Origin: WHSW01 sp963749365
Lineage (GTDB): Bacteria > Actinomycetota > Thermoleophilia > Solirubrobacterales > 70-9
Assembly (NCBI GenBank): GCA_963749365.1
Contig: CAVVME010000003.1
Span: 1,178,001-1,242,000 of the forward strand
DNA length: 64,000 bases
Reading direction: 5' to 3'
Positions 1 through 8,404 of the stretch are shown here, piece after piece; the stretch's first letter is position 1, and each line of letters opens with the position of its first letter. The notes under the pieces were generated by a model. It made no database searches and was not told the DNA's origin. It was given only the letters and a program-made list of their open reading frames with translations. The translations under genes and the position numbers were made by a program.

Positions 1-34
1 GAGCGCCCAGCCAACCCGATCTACTTATCGTCAT
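1..34 (-). CDS. Possible start of the next minus-strand gene, cut by window edge
   Basis: An ATG at 34 (minus strand) opens a frame of 11 codons (M-T-I-S-R-S-G-W-L-G-A) that runs off the window, 44 nt after the stop of the MraY-like gene. Several codons (ATA, AGT, AGA) are rare for this genome. In actinobacteria such as Mycobacterium the gene following rfe is a small membrane protein leading into the F-type ATPase operon, so atpI or atpB is the expected neighbour. That is inference from gene order only; eleven residues cannot identify a product. Confidence 0.25.
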   Translation of the reverse strand, partial: MTISRSGWLGA

Positions 35-78
35 CGGACGGGCGCCCTTGAGCCGCCGGTGAGCGCTTGCGAGGTCGC

Positions 79-1356
79 TCAGACGGCGTCGAACTCGCCG
101 GTGTCGGGCTCCAGCGCTTCGAGCTCGCCGGTCTCGGGGTTGACGGCGGCGAAGGTGCCGGTCTCCAGCTCCCGCGCCACCCCCTCGTCGACCTCGGCCT
201 CCTCGGGCGGGCTGCCGCGCGCGCCGCCGAGCTCACGGAACCGCTCGCGACGCAGCTTCAGGATCTCGAGCGTGACGACCAGGTAGAAGCTCGCCGCGAA
301 TGCCGCCACCAGGCAGGCGGCCATCACCGCCGTCCATGCGGCGTCGAAGTTTCCGTGGTCGTCGGAGTAGGGAACGAAGCGCAGCGCCAGCGCCAGCCCC
401 GCCATCACCGCCGCCCAGCCGTAGAGGTAGGCGAGGGTTCGTCGCTGGGAGAAGCCGATGTTCGCCATCCGGTGGTGGAAGTGCCAGCGGTCGGCGCGGT
501 AGATCGGGCGCCGGTACTTGATCCGCTTCGCGATCACGAAGCCGGTGTCGAGGATCGGGACCGCGAGGATCAGCAGTGGGAAGAGCAGGGCGACGACGGC
601 GTTCGTCTTCAGCGCGCCCTGGACCGCGATCGCGCCGAGCAGGTAGCCGAGCAGGTTCGAGCCGGTGTCGCCCATGAAGCTCGACGCCGGCGGGAAGCCG
701 TGGCGCAGGAAGCCGAGCGCGGCGCCGGCGGTCAGCGCGGCGAGCACCCCGGCGCCGGTCTTGTCGAGCGAGAGGGCAATGATCGAAAGCGTTCCGGCAG
801 AGATCACGCAGACGCCCGCCGCCAGCCCGTCGACCCCGTCGATCAGGTTGATCACGTTGATCACGGCGACGATGCCGACGATCGTCAACACATGGCCGAG
901 GTGGACCTCGCCGACCAGCGGCAGGTCGAAGAGCTCGACACTGCGCAGGTCGACCCCGCCGATGAACGGCAGCGTGAACACGCTCGCGTTGACGCCGTTG
1001 AAGACCGGGATCGCCGCCGCCACGGTCTGTCCGGCGAGCTTCGCCAGCGCCGGCATCTCGAAGACGTCGTCGAGCACCCCGACGATCGTGATCACCGTCG
1101 CGCCCGCCAGCAGCGCCTGGGTCTGCTGGGCCCAGGGCAAGAAGAGCAGGGTGGCGACGACGGCGGCGACGAAGATCGCCAGGCCGCCGAGCTTCGGGGT
1201 CGGGCTCTCGTGCAGGCTGCGCTCGTTGGGCCGGTCGACCGCGCCGATCCTCCAGGCGAGCTGCTCGGCGACCGGGACGAGCAGCCAGGCGAGCAGGGCC
1301 GCGACGCCGAAGGCGAACAGGGCGTAGATCGCGGCCGGCCTGCCGTCGACGAACAT
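79..1356 (-). CDS. wecA: MraY/WecA-family undecaprenyl-phosphate sugar-1-phosphate transferase
   Basis: Polytopic membrane enzyme (425 aa) that loads a sugar-1-phosphate, probably GlcNAc-1-P, from its UDP donor onto undecaprenyl phosphate at the inner face of the membrane, the first step of lipid-linked polymer synthesis. Family motifs are in order: DD at 96-97, NLIDGVDGL around 170-178, GDTGSN at 229-234 and the HFHHR loop at 292-296. About ten hydrophobic segments span residues 8-370. After residue 370 comes a cytosolic acidic tail rich in E and G, longer than in typical WecA/TagO. The ATG overlaps the stop of the DUF354 gene (ATGA), so the two are translationally coupled. Position after sua5/glyA matches rfe of mycobacteria. 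The exact sugar is not shown by the sequence. Confidence 0.9.
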   Translation of the reverse strand: MFVDGRPAAIYALFAFGVAALLAWLLVPVAEQLAWRIGAVDRPNERSLHESPTPKLGGLAIFVAAVVATLLFLPWAQQTQALLAGATVITIVGVLDDVFEMPALAKLAGQTVAAAIPVFNGVNASVFTLPFIGGVDLRSVELFDLPLVGEVHLGHVLTIVGIVAVINVINLIDGVDGLAAGVCVISAGTLSIIALSLDKTGAGVLAALTAGAALGFLRHGFPPASSFMGDTGSNLLGYLLGAIAVQGALKTNAVVALLFPLLILAVPILDTGFVIAKRIKYRRPIYRADRWHFHHRMANIGFSQRRTLAYLYGWAAVMAGLALALRFVPYSDDHGNFDAAWTAVMAACLVAAFAASFYLVVTLEILKLRRERFRELGGARGSPPEEAEVDEGVARELETGTFAAVNPETGELEALEPDTGEFDAV

Positions 1357-2366
1357 CAGCCCGCGGCCTCGAGCACCGCGTCGACGAGCAGGGCGGGATC
1401 ACGGGGTCGCACCGGTCCGATCTCGGCCGCCGGGCGGCGGACCAGCTCGAGCTCGTCGGGATCGGTGAGCGGGCGCATCGTGCCCGCGGCGATCAGCGCC
1501 TCGTCGACCGCCCCCATGCGGCCGCTGAAGATCGTTCGCACGGGGACCCCGAGCGCGACCGCCTCCCGGTTCATCGTCCCCCCCGCACTGACGACGAGGT
1601 CGGCGTAGGCGATCAGGCTCTGGGCATCGATCGCCGCGGCGGGCACCAGCAGCGAACCCTCCCCCCGTCGCCGGACGGCGTCCGCCTGGGCGTCGGTACG
1701 GGGGATCACCACCGCGGTCGTGCCGGGATCGGCGGCGAGGCGGTCGAGCACCCGCTCGTAGAGCGAGTTGGGCTCATGGTATGCCGAGGTCTCGGGCGGC
1801 GGTCGAACCACGATCAGGACCCGGTCGCGGGTCAGCCCGAGCTCGGCGAGCGCCCGCTCGTCGGCGACGAAGTCGGAGAGGTAGTAGTCCTCCTTGAGGC
1901 CGGGATAGCGAAACAGCCGCTCGGACCGGGCGCCCGCGTCAACCAGCCGCTCGACCGGGATCGCATCGGGGACGATCACCCGCTGCGCCAGGCGCCAGCT
2001 GATCCGGCGCTGCAGGCCGGCCCACTCGTAGTCCTGCATCTGGGCAGCCGGGACCCGGTGGGCCGCGGCGACCATGGCGAGCTCGACCGATCCGTGCGAG
2101 AGCGCGAGGTCGAAGCGCCGGCCCCGCGCCCAGGACCAGAGGGCGGCGCTGCGGCGACCCGACGCCAGCGCCTTCTTGGTCGTCGCGCCGCCCACGTGGC
2201 TGCCCACCACCCGGTGCGCGATCCCGAGCCGCTCGAGGATCCCGACCGTCTGCCCGTAGTCGCGCGTGGTCACCTCGACCTCGTGCCCGTCCGCCCGCAA
2301 CCGCTCGATGATCGGCCGGAGGACGAGCGGGTGCGCGGCGGCGGTGCAATCGACCCAGACCCTCAT
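1356..2366 (-). CDS. DUF354 family protein, glycosyltransferase-like
   Basis: 336-residue protein of the DUF354 family, which has a two-lobed GT-B-like fold related to UDP-GlcNAc 2-epimerase and MurG. It begins M-R-V-W-V-D and has early residues typical of the family (AHPLVLRPII), and a late Gly-rich donor-site loop SAGGTMNREAVALG around residue 262. No signal peptide or membrane segment, so it should act in the cytosol. It is coupled to the MraY-like transferase by an ATGA overlap, which suggests it uses or supplies a lipid-linked or nucleotide sugar for the same surface polymer. The exact reaction is unknown. The start is the first ATG after the divergent promoter region of the plus-strand surface protein. 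Confidence 0.8.
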   Translation of the reverse strand: MRVWVDCTAAAHPLVLRPIIERLRADGHEVEVTTRDYGQTVGILERLGIAHRVVGSHVGGATTKKALASGRRSAALWSWARGRRFDLALSHGSVELAMVAAAHRVPAAQMQDYEWAGLQRRISWRLAQRVIVPDAIPVERLVDAGARSERLFRYPGLKEDYYLSDFVADERALAELGLTRDRVLIVVRPPPETSAYHEPNSLYERVLDRLAADPGTTAVVIPRTDAQADAVRRRGEGSLLVPAAAIDAQSLIAYADLVVSAGGTMNREAVALGVPVRTIFSGRMGAVDEALIAAGTMRPLTDPDELELVRRPAAEIGPVRPRDPALLVDAVLEAAG

Positions 2367-2443
2367 GCGTCGGCCGAAACTTACGGACCGAGGCCCGGGT
2401 TAGGGTGAGCGGGGACTGCAACTTCGACAGGAGGGTTGACGTG

Positions 2444-3082
2444 ATGAACGAAGGTGTGAGAAGGCGACTGCCGTCGCCGGCGATGATCGTCGCGATCGTC
2501 GGCCTGGTGGTGGCGCTGACCGGATCCGCGGTCGCCCTGCAGGGCAAGAACTCGGTCAAGTCCAACGACATCGCCCCGAACGCGGTCAAGGGCAAGGACA
2601 TCGCCTCGAACGCGGTCAAGTCCCGCCAGGTCGCCGACGGCAAGATCACGGCGCCGAAGCTGGACGTGTTCAAGACCCAGGTCACCCCGGAAGAGGTCTC
2701 GACCACCTCGACCCCGGCGGCCGACCTCGGCGGCCCGTCGGTGACCGTGACCGTCCCCCCCGACGGCCTGGTCGGCGTCTTCGCCCGGGTCGAGGGTCGG
2801 GCGACCGGAGGCGGCGCGGGCGCACTCGCGCAGGTGCACCTGTTCGAGCCCACCTTCCTCTCCAGCGCGCCGAAGGTGATGGAGTTCGCACCTGGCGGCT
2901 TCCAGGTCAAGCAGACGGCGCCGGGCCCCGACAACGAGGGAGTCGGCTCGGCCCTGCGCGGCGGGATGATCGTGCTCGCCCCGCCGGCGGGGACGTACAC
3001 GTTCTCGCTCCGCTACAGCCGCGCCGGCGGCGCCACGGCGCTGTTCCGCAACCGCGCGATCTGGGCGGGGATCCTGAACTAG
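2444..3082 (+). CDS. Secreted or membrane-anchored surface protein with VKS-DI type repeats
   Basis: About 212 residues. The start is ATG 2444 (GTG 2441 also possible), because a strong AGGAGGG lies at 2429-2435. A basic N-terminus (EGVRRR) is followed by one hydrophobic segment (residues 13-32) that is a signal peptide or anchor. Then come about 3.5 copies of an 11-residue pattern, N-(S/A)-V-K-(S/G)-(N/K/R)-(D/Q)-(I/V)-A-x-N/G, residues about 36-68. This repeat after an N-terminal helix is very common in Solirubrobacter-type proteins of unknown role. The C-terminal about 140 residues look like a beta-sandwich. It ends in a CTAG shared with the glyA stop. Confidence 0.75.
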   Translation: MNEGVRRRLPSPAMIVAIVGLVVALTGSAVALQGKNSVKSNDIAPNAVKGKDIASNAVKSRQVADGKITAPKLDVFKTQVTPEEVSTTSTPAADLGGPSVTVTVPPDGLVGVFARVEGRATGGGAGALAQVHLFEPTFLSSAPKVMEFAPGGFQVKQTAPGPDNEGVGSALRGGMIVLAPPAGTYTFSLRYSRAGGATALFRNRAIWAGILN

Positions 3083-4362
3083 ACGGTCGCGGCCGTGAGC
3101 TGCGGGTAGAGCGGATAGCGCTCCATCAGGGCGCGAGTGCGATCCGCGAGACCCGCAGCCTCGGCCTCGAAGCGATCGGAGAGCGCGACGGCGATCACCT
3201 CGGCGATCTCGCGCATGTCGTCGACGACCAGGCCGCGCGTGGTCAGCGCCGGGGTGCCGATCCGCAGTCCGGACGGGTTCATCGGCGGGCGCTCGTCGAA
3301 GGGGATCGCGTTGCGGTTGACCGTGATCCCGACCCGCTCGAGGCGCTGCTCCGCGGTCTTGCCGTCGAGGCCGGTGGGCCCGAGGTCGACGAGGACGAGG
3401 TGCACGTCGGTGCCCCCGGTCAGCACCTCGACCCCGTTCTCGATCAGCGTGTCGGCGAAGGCGCGCGCGTTGGCGATCGTCTGACGCTGGCGGGCGCGGA
3501 ACGCCTCCGATCCCGCGATCCCCAGCGCCACCGCCTTGGCGGCGATGATGTGCATCAGCGGCCCGCCCTGCTGACCGGGGAAGACCGAGCGGTCGATGTC
3601 CTTGGCGAGCTCCTCGCGGCAGAGGATCATCCCGCTGCGCGGCCCGCAGAGCGTCTTGTGGATCGTCGTCGTCGTGATGTCGGCGTGCTCGACCGGGTTC
3701 GGGTGCTCTCCAGCCGCGACGAGCCCGGCGAAGTGCGCCATGTCGACCATCAGCTTCGCCCCGACGGAATCGGCGATCTCGCGGAAGGCGGCGAAGTCGA
3801 GCTGGCGCGGATATGCCGACCAGCCGGCGACGATCAGCTTCGGGCGATGCTCGCGGGCAAGTCGCGCCACCTCGTCCATGTCGACCCGGTAGTCGTCGCG
3901 GGCGACGTGGTAGGCGACGACCTCGTAGAGCTTGCCCGAGAGGTTGAGCTTCATCCCGTGGGTGAGATGGCCGCCGTGATCGAGCGCCAGCCCCATGATC
4001 GTGTCGCCGGGCTCGAGCACCGCCATGTAGGCGGCGTTGTTGGCCTGCGCCCCGGCATGCGGCTGGACGTTCGCGTGCTCGGCTCCGAACAGCGCCAGGG
4101 CGCGATCGATCGCCAGCTGCTCGGCGACATCGACCTCCTCGCAGCCCCCGTAATAGCGCCGCCCCGGGTAGCCCTCGGCATACTTGTTGGTCAGCACCGA
4201 GCCGGCGGCATCGAGCACCGCCTGGGGGACGAAGTTCTCCGAGGCGATCATCTCGAGGGTGTTCTGCTGGCGCTCGAGCTCTCGCCGCAGCACCTCGGCG
4301 ATCAGCGGATCGACCTCGGACAGCGGTGCGGTCTGAAAGTCCTCGGGCAGCTCGGATGCCAT
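3079..4362 (-). CDS. glyA: Serine hydroxymethyltransferase
   Basis: PLP enzyme (427 aa) that converts serine plus tetrahydrofolate to glycine plus methylene-THF, the main one-carbon source. Family landmarks are all present: SENF near 41-44, NKYAEGYPGRRYYGG at 59-73, DMAHFAGL at 207-214, and the PLP lysine K236 in the TTTTIHKTL segment. Length is normal. ATG 4362 is chosen rather than the ATG 30 nt upstream because the protein then starts M-A-S-E-L-P like its relatives and a TATTAT box lies 8 nt before it. It overlaps the convergent surface-protein gene by a shared CTAG. It lies downstream of sua5 in the conserved translation/cell-wall block. Confidence 0.96.
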   Translation of the reverse strand: MASELPEDFQTAPLSEVDPLIAEVLRRELERQQNTLEMIASENFVPQAVLDAAGSVLTNKYAEGYPGRRYYGGCEEVDVAEQLAIDRALALFGAEHANVQPHAGAQANNAAYMAVLEPGDTIMGLALDHGGHLTHGMKLNLSGKLYEVVAYHVARDDYRVDMDEVARLAREHRPKLIVAGWSAYPRQLDFAAFREIADSVGAKLMVDMAHFAGLVAAGEHPNPVEHADITTTTIHKTLCGPRSGMILCREELAKDIDRSVFPGQQGGPLMHIIAAKAVALGIAGSEAFRARQRQTIANARAFADTLIENGVEVLTGGTDVHLVLVDLGPTGLDGKTAEQRLERVGITVNRNAIPFDERPPMNPSGLRIGTPALTTRGLVVDDMREIAEVIAVALSDRFEAEAAGLADRTRALMERYPLYPQLTAATV

Positions 4363-4369
4363 TGGCGCT

Positions 4370-4376
4370 GATAATA
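4370..4376. promoter_or_regulatory. Overlapping divergent -10 boxes of glyA and the NTF2-like gene
   Basis: The 19-nt gap between the glyA ATG and the GTG at 4382 holds TGATAATAA. On the plus strand GATAAT (4370-4375) is 6 nt before the GTG. On the minus strand TATTAT (4371-4376) is 8 nt before the ATG. Both match the -10 consensus at five of six positions, and neither gene has a Shine-Dalgarno sequence, so both mRNAs would be leaderless from one shared melted region. Confidence 0.6.
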
Positions 4377-4381
4377 AGCGC

Positions 4382-4786
4382 GTGGCGGACAACGTCGAAG
4401 CGATCGCGGCGACATTCCGGCTCCTCGACTCCGATACCTACGAGCAGGCGCTGGAGTCCATCCACGACGAGTTCGTGATGGAGACGCCCAGCGAGCTCGC
4501 CAGCGAGCCGGACGTCTACCGCGGCCCCGAGGGCGTCCGCCGCTGGTGGGAGTCGTTCCTGGAGGTCATGGAGTCGGTGCGACTCGAGGTCAAGGACGTC
4601 CACACGATCGACGACGACACGGCGCTGGTCGAGTTCGTGATCAAGGCCCGGGGTCGCACGACCGGGATCGAGACCGAGCAGCGCGCTGTCGGACTGGCGA
4701 CGGCGCGCGAGGGCAAGGTCGTCGGACTCGAATTCTTCACCGATCTCGACCGGGCTCGAGCCGCCGCAGGACTTCCTCCCGGCTGA
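4382..4786 (+). CDS. SnoaL/NTF2-like fold protein
   Basis: 134 residues with the pattern of a small SnoaL-like domain: an N-terminal helix pair followed by the typical YRGPEGVRRWWESF segment near 47-60 and a curved sheet ending VVGLEFFTDLDRA. These proteins form cone-shaped dimers with a hydrophobic pocket. Substrate or ligand cannot be deduced. GTG start at 4382 is set by the GATAAT box 6 nt upstream. The 3' end overlaps the end of the convergent sua5 gene by 50 bp, both frames being sensible there. It interrupts an otherwise co-directional housekeeping block, so it looks like an insertion into that block. Confidence 0.75.
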   Translation: MADNVEAIAATFRLLDSDTYEQALESIHDEFVMETPSELASEPDVYRGPEGVRRWWESFLEVMESVRLEVKDVHTIDDDTALVEFVIKARGRTTGIETEQRAVGLATAREGKVVGLEFFTDLDRARAAAGLPPG

Positions 4787-5378
4787 GCGCCCCCTCGCGC
4801 AGGATCACCGGCTCCTCCCCGCGCTCGATCCCGGTCACGTCGACGACCGTCGAGGGGAGGCCGGTGAGCTCGCCACCGTCGATTGCCAGGTCGGCGGCCT
4901 CGACGATCGCGGGGTCGACCTCGGCGAAGCTCGCGGGGGCGGGCTCGCCGGAGCGGTTGGCGGAAGTCTGGAAGATCGCCGCCGCGGCGCCCGCGAGCGG
5001 CCCGGCGATCAGCCGCACCGCGAGCCGCTCCGGGTCCTCGGCGCAGGCGAGCGGGTAACGGCGCTCGGGGTTGGCGACGACGAGGGTCACTGGCCCGGGC
5101 AGCAGCGCCGCGAGGGCGTCGCGGGTCCGCGGCCCGAGGCTCGAGACGAGCTCGCGCATCGCCAGCGGCGAGAAGTAGAGGACCGCCGAGGCCTTGCCCG
5201 GGTCGCGCCCCTTGAGCGCGTTGATGCGGGCGATCGGGCCGGCTTGCATCGGGTCGCAAGCGAGGCCGTAGAGCCCGTCGGCGGGGAACAGCGCCACCCC
5301 TCCGGAGCCGATCGTCCGTTCGAGCGCCGCGCGCGCCGGCGCCGCCCCGGCGGTCTCGATCGCGACCAGCTCGGTCAT
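4737..5378 (-). CDS. L-threonylcarbamoyladenylate synthase (Sua5/YrdC/YwlC)
   Basis: 213 residues. Makes threonylcarbamoyl-AMP from threonine, bicarbonate and ATP, the first step of t6A37 modification of ANN-decoding tRNAs. The YrdC core is clear: FPADGLYGLACD near 31-42, the lysine-rich IxxLKGRD substrate loop at about 51-58, LPGPVTLVV at 85-93, the SANRSGEPAP loop and the STVVDV strand near the end. It has the short YrdC/YwlC form without the extra Sua5 C-terminal domain. The ATG at 5378 overlaps the prmC stop (ATGA), so it is co-translated with prmC. The longer upstream frame is prmC antiphase sequence and is not used. Confidence 0.92.
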   Translation of the reverse strand: MTELVAIETAGAAPARAALERTIGSGGVALFPADGLYGLACDPMQAGPIARINALKGRDPGKASAVLYFSPLAMRELVSSLGPRTRDALAALLPGPVTLVVANPERRYPLACAEDPERLAVRLIAGPLAGAAAAIFQTSANRSGEPAPASFAEVDPAIVEAADLAIDGGELTGLPSTVVDVTGIERGEEPVILREGALSREEVLRRLEPGRDR

Positions 5379-6223
5379 CGCTCGCCGGCCACCACCCGTT
5401 CGATCCCCGCCAGGTCGGCGAGCACCCGGACCCGCTCGAAGCCGGCCCGCCGGGTCAGGCCGGCTACCTCGCCCGCCTGCCCGGCGCCGACCTCGAGTCC
5501 GACGGCGCGCGCCTCGAGCTCGCCGAGCGCGATCGCCGCCAGCAGCTCCTCGATCCGCTCGAGGCCGGTCGGCCCGGCGACCAGCGCCTCGCGGGGCTCG
5601 AAGCCGGTGATCTCGGGCTCGAGCCGGGGCCACTCCGCTTCGCTGACATAAGGGAGGTTGGCGAGCACGAGATCGAAGGGAGCGTGCTCGCTCGGCGGCG
5701 GCAGGGGCCCGTGAGTGAGCCGCACCCGCGGGCCGAGGCCGAGCCGCTGGCGGTTCGACGTCGCGAGCGCGAGCGCGTCGAGCGAGGTGTCGGTCGCGGC
5801 CAACTCCGCCTCGCGAAGCTCGTCGGCGATCGCGAGGGCGATCGCCCCCGATCCGGTGCCGGCGTCGAGCACCCGCCGCGGTCTGAGCTCGAGCGCGAGC
5901 TCGACCAGCAGCTCGGTTTCGGGGCGGGGGATCAGCGCCCGCCGATCGACTGCGAGCTCGATTCGCCGGAAGCCCTTGCGCCCAAGGATGTAGGCGACCG
6001 GCTCGCGGGCCACCCGGCGTCGCACCATGGCGCCGAACGCCCTCGCCGAGCCGGCTTCGACGCCGCTCTCGGGGTCGGCAGCGAGCGCGGCGCGGTCTCG
6101 ACCGGTCGCCTCGCCGAGCAGCAGCTCGGCATCGAGCCGCGGCGTCTGCACCCCGGCGGCGGCGAGCGCCGCGACGGCCGCGTCGAGCGCCTCGCGGACC
6201 GAGCCCGCCGCCGTCGTGCTCAC
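5375..6223 (-). CDS. prmC: Peptide chain release factor N5-glutamine methyltransferase PrmC
   Basis: 282-residue SAM-dependent methyltransferase that methylates the GGQ glutamine of release factors. There is an N-terminal helical domain (1-75) and then a Rossmann domain with the SAM loop DAGTGSG (120-126). The catalytic N-P-P-Y motif reads N-L-P-Y here (189-192), with the Asn and Tyr kept and the first Pro changed. Starts at GTG 6223, 19 nt after the prfA stop, so enzyme and substrate are co-expressed. sua5 follows with an ATGA overlap. Length and order match the conserved actinobacterial/firmicute prfA-prmC-sua5 cluster. Confidence 0.93.
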   Translation of the reverse strand: MSTTAAGSVREALDAAVAALAAAGVQTPRLDAELLLGEATGRDRAALAADPESGVEAGSARAFGAMVRRRVAREPVAYILGRKGFRRIELAVDRRALIPRPETELLVELALELRPRRVLDAGTGSGAIALAIADELREAELAATDTSLDALALATSNRQRLGLGPRVRLTHGPLPPPSEHAPFDLVLANLPYVSEAEWPRLEPEITGFEPREALVAGPTGLERIEELLAAIALGELEARAVGLEVGAGQAGEVAGLTRRAGFERVRVLADLAGIERVVAGER

Positions 6224-6242
6224 GCCGGCCGGGCCGCCATGG

Positions 6243-7316
6243 TCACCGCGCCCCGGCGGTCTGAGCCTCGAGCCGGGCGCGCTTCTCCTCCGCCGCGAGC
6301 GCCGCCGTGAACTCGCTCAAATCGCCGACCAGGACCTCGTCGAGGTTGTGCGCGGTGAGCTTGATCCGGTGGTCGGTGACCCGGCCCTGGGGGAAGTTGT
6401 AGGTGCGGATCTTCTCCGAGCGCTCGCCGGTCCCGACCTGGGAGCGACGCTCGGCCGCGATCTCGGCGCGCTGGGCCGCGAGCGCCCGCTCGTAGATCCT
6501 CGCCCGGAGGACGCGCATCGCCTTCTCGCGGTTCTGGAGCTGGGACTTCTCGTCCTGCATCGAGACCACGATCCCGCTCGGGTTGTGGGTGATCCGAACC
6601 GCCGAGTCGGTCGTGTTGACCGATTGCCCGCCGGGCCCGGAGGAACGGTAGACGTCGATCTGCAGGTCATCGGGCGCGACGTCGACCTCGACCTCCTCGG
6701 CCTCGGGGAGCACCGCGACGGTCGCGGTAGAGGTATGGATCCGCCCCTGCGACTCGGTCTTCGGCACCCGCTGGACCCTGTGCGTGCCGCCCTCGAACTT
6801 GAACACCGAGTAGGCGCCCTCGCCGCGGATCTCGAAGCTGACCTCCTTGAACCCGCCGACCTCGGCCGGCGAGCTCGAGAGCGGCTCGACCGTGAACCCG
6901 CGCTCCTCGGCGTAGCGGGTGAGCATCTTGTGCAGGTCGCCGGCGAACAGCGCCGCCTCGTCACCGCCGGTGCCGGCGCGGATCTCGATGATCACGTTCT
7001 TGGCGTCGTTGGGATCGCGCTCGACCATCGCCAGGCGGATCTCATCCTCGAGCTCGCGCAGCCGCTCCGGCGCCTCGGCGACGAGCTGGCGCAGCTCCTC
7101 GTCATCGCCCTCCTCGGCGAGCATCTCCTCCGCCCCCTCGAGGTCGGCGCGCAGCCGGCGCCAGCGCTCGACCAGCGCGTGCGCGGGCTCGAGCTCGTGG
7201 TACTCGCGCCCGACCGCGGCGTAACGCGCGCGGTCGGCGATCACCTCCGGGTCGGACATCTGGCGCTCGAGCTCCGCGAAGCGCTCCTCGACCTGCTCGA
7301 CCAGCTTCTCGATCAC
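6243..7316 (-). CDS. prfA: Peptide chain release factor 1
   Basis: 357 residues, the normal RF1 length. RF1 identity is shown by the tripeptide anticodon motif P-K-T (185-187, RF1 type PxT, not SPF of RF2) and by the GGQ loop at 229-231 in SSGPGGQSVN. It terminates translation at UAA and UAG. The start is GTG 7316, supported by a TAGCCT box at 7323-7328 that leaves only 6 nt before the GTG, and no Shine-Dalgarno is present. It heads the prfA-prmC-sua5 run; the DUF1385 gene just upstream ends 84 nt earlier. Confidence 0.96.
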   Translation of the reverse strand: MIEKLVEQVEERFAELERQMSDPEVIADRARYAAVGREYHELEPAHALVERWRRLRADLEGAEEMLAEEGDDEELRQLVAEAPERLRELEDEIRLAMVERDPNDAKNVIIEIRAGTGGDEAALFAGDLHKMLTRYAEERGFTVEPLSSSPAEVGGFKEVSFEIRGEGAYSVFKFEGGTHRVQRVPKTESQGRIHTSTATVAVLPEAEEVEVDVAPDDLQIDVYRSSGPGGQSVNTTDSAVRITHNPSGIVVSMQDEKSQLQNREKAMRVLRARIYERALAAQRAEIAAERRSQVGTGERSEKIRTYNFPQGRVTDHRIKLTAHNLDEVLVGDLSEFTAALAAEEKRARLEAQTAGAR

Positions 7317-7400
7317 GAGCTGAGGCTACCGCCGGCCGCCACTGTCGCATCGACCACCGTCTGGGTGGTCAACACGTCAGCCGGGCCGGCCAACGGCCCG

Positions 7401-8393
7401 CTAGGCGACGATCTCGATTGCGCCGCGCTCGTTCGCGGCGTCGGCGGGGCTCTCGACCGCGAGCACCGCCTCGAGAGCGGCGATCGCGACCGCGAGCTGG
7501 CTGCGGTCGGGCTCGCGGGTAGTCAGGTTCTGGAGCATCAGCCCGGGCCACATCAGCGCCCGCACCCAGCGTTGGCGACGGTTGCGGCCGGCCCACTTGA
7601 TCACTTCGTAGGAGAGGCCTGCGAGCAGCGGGATGCCGAGGATCCGCGAGAGCACCAGCCAGTACCACTCCGGAAGCCCGATCGGCGCGAAGACGAAGAT
7701 CGCCAGCACCATCACGATCAGCAGGAAGCTGGTTCCGCAGCGCGGGTGCAGGCGCGAGTACACCTCCGCGCGTTCGGGCACGAGCCGGTCGCCGGCCTCG
7801 TGGCAGGAAATCGTCTTGTGCTCGGCTCCGTGGTACTCGAAGACCCGGCGTAGGTCCGGCAGGCGGCTGATCGCGGCGATGTAACCGATGAAGATCGCGG
7901 TCCGCAGGATCCCCTCGACGAGCCAGAACAGCCACGCGGAGCCGAGCCAGTCCTTGATCAGGCTGGTGGCGCTGACCGGGACGACGAAGAAGAGCCCGAT
8001 CGCGAGCGCCAGCGAGAGCGCGATCGTCAGCCCCCACATCCAGCCGCCGATCTCCTCCTTCTCGCCCTCCTCGTCCGGCTCGAGCTGCGCGTTGGCCGAG
8101 AAGGCGAGCGCGCGGAAGCCGATCTTCAGCGACTCGCCGAGCGCGACCACGCCGCGGATCACCGGCAGGCGCCAGATCCGATGGCGCTTGGCCCATGAGA
8201 CGAGCGGTTCGGAGCTGATCACGATCTCGCCGTCGGGCTCGCGCACGGCAACCGCCCAGGTCGAGACGCCGCGCATCATCACGCCCTCGAGCACCGCCTG
8301 GCCGCCGATCGGGGCGTCGTGCGCGGCCACCGGCTTGCCGTCCGGCATGCGCGCCGCCTCCAGCGCGGGCCCGGACGAGCCGTCGGCGTCCAT
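7401..8393 (-). CDS. DUF1385 family membrane protein (YqhQ-like)
   Basis: 330 residues. Carries the DUF1385 hallmarks: GGQAVLEGVMMRG near residue 29, SWAKRH, the FEYHGAEHKTI segment followed by HP-R-CGTSFL, then C-terminal hydrophobic helices. Around four membrane segments lie between residues 105 and 260. The function of the family is unknown; it is often encoded between rpmE and prfA in Gram-positive genomes, exactly as here. The ATG at 8393 lies 11 nt after the rpmE stop and no separate promoter is visible, so the two are probably cotranscribed. The acidic segment EPDEEGEKEEIGG before the first helix is cytoplasmic by charge. Confidence 0.88.
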   Translation of the reverse strand: MDADGSSGPALEAARMPDGKPVAAHDAPIGGQAVLEGVMMRGVSTWAVAVREPDGEIVISSEPLVSWAKRHRIWRLPVIRGVVALGESLKIGFRALAFSANAQLEPDEEGEKEEIGGWMWGLTIALSLALAIGLFFVVPVSATSLIKDWLGSAWLFWLVEGILRTAIFIGYIAAISRLPDLRRVFEYHGAEHKTISCHEAGDRLVPERAEVYSRLHPRCGTSFLLIVMVLAIFVFAPIGLPEWYWLVLSRILGIPLLAGLSYEVIKWAGRNRRQRWVRALMWPGLMLQNLTTREPDRSQLAVAIAALEAVLAVESPADAANERGAIEIVA

Positions 8394-8404
8394 CGGGCGG
8401 CGGG

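Noticed and set aside
67..1608. 513-codon frame antisense to the MraY-like gene
   Set aside because: Composition is typical of GC-driven shadow frames and the minus strand encodes a clear family member.
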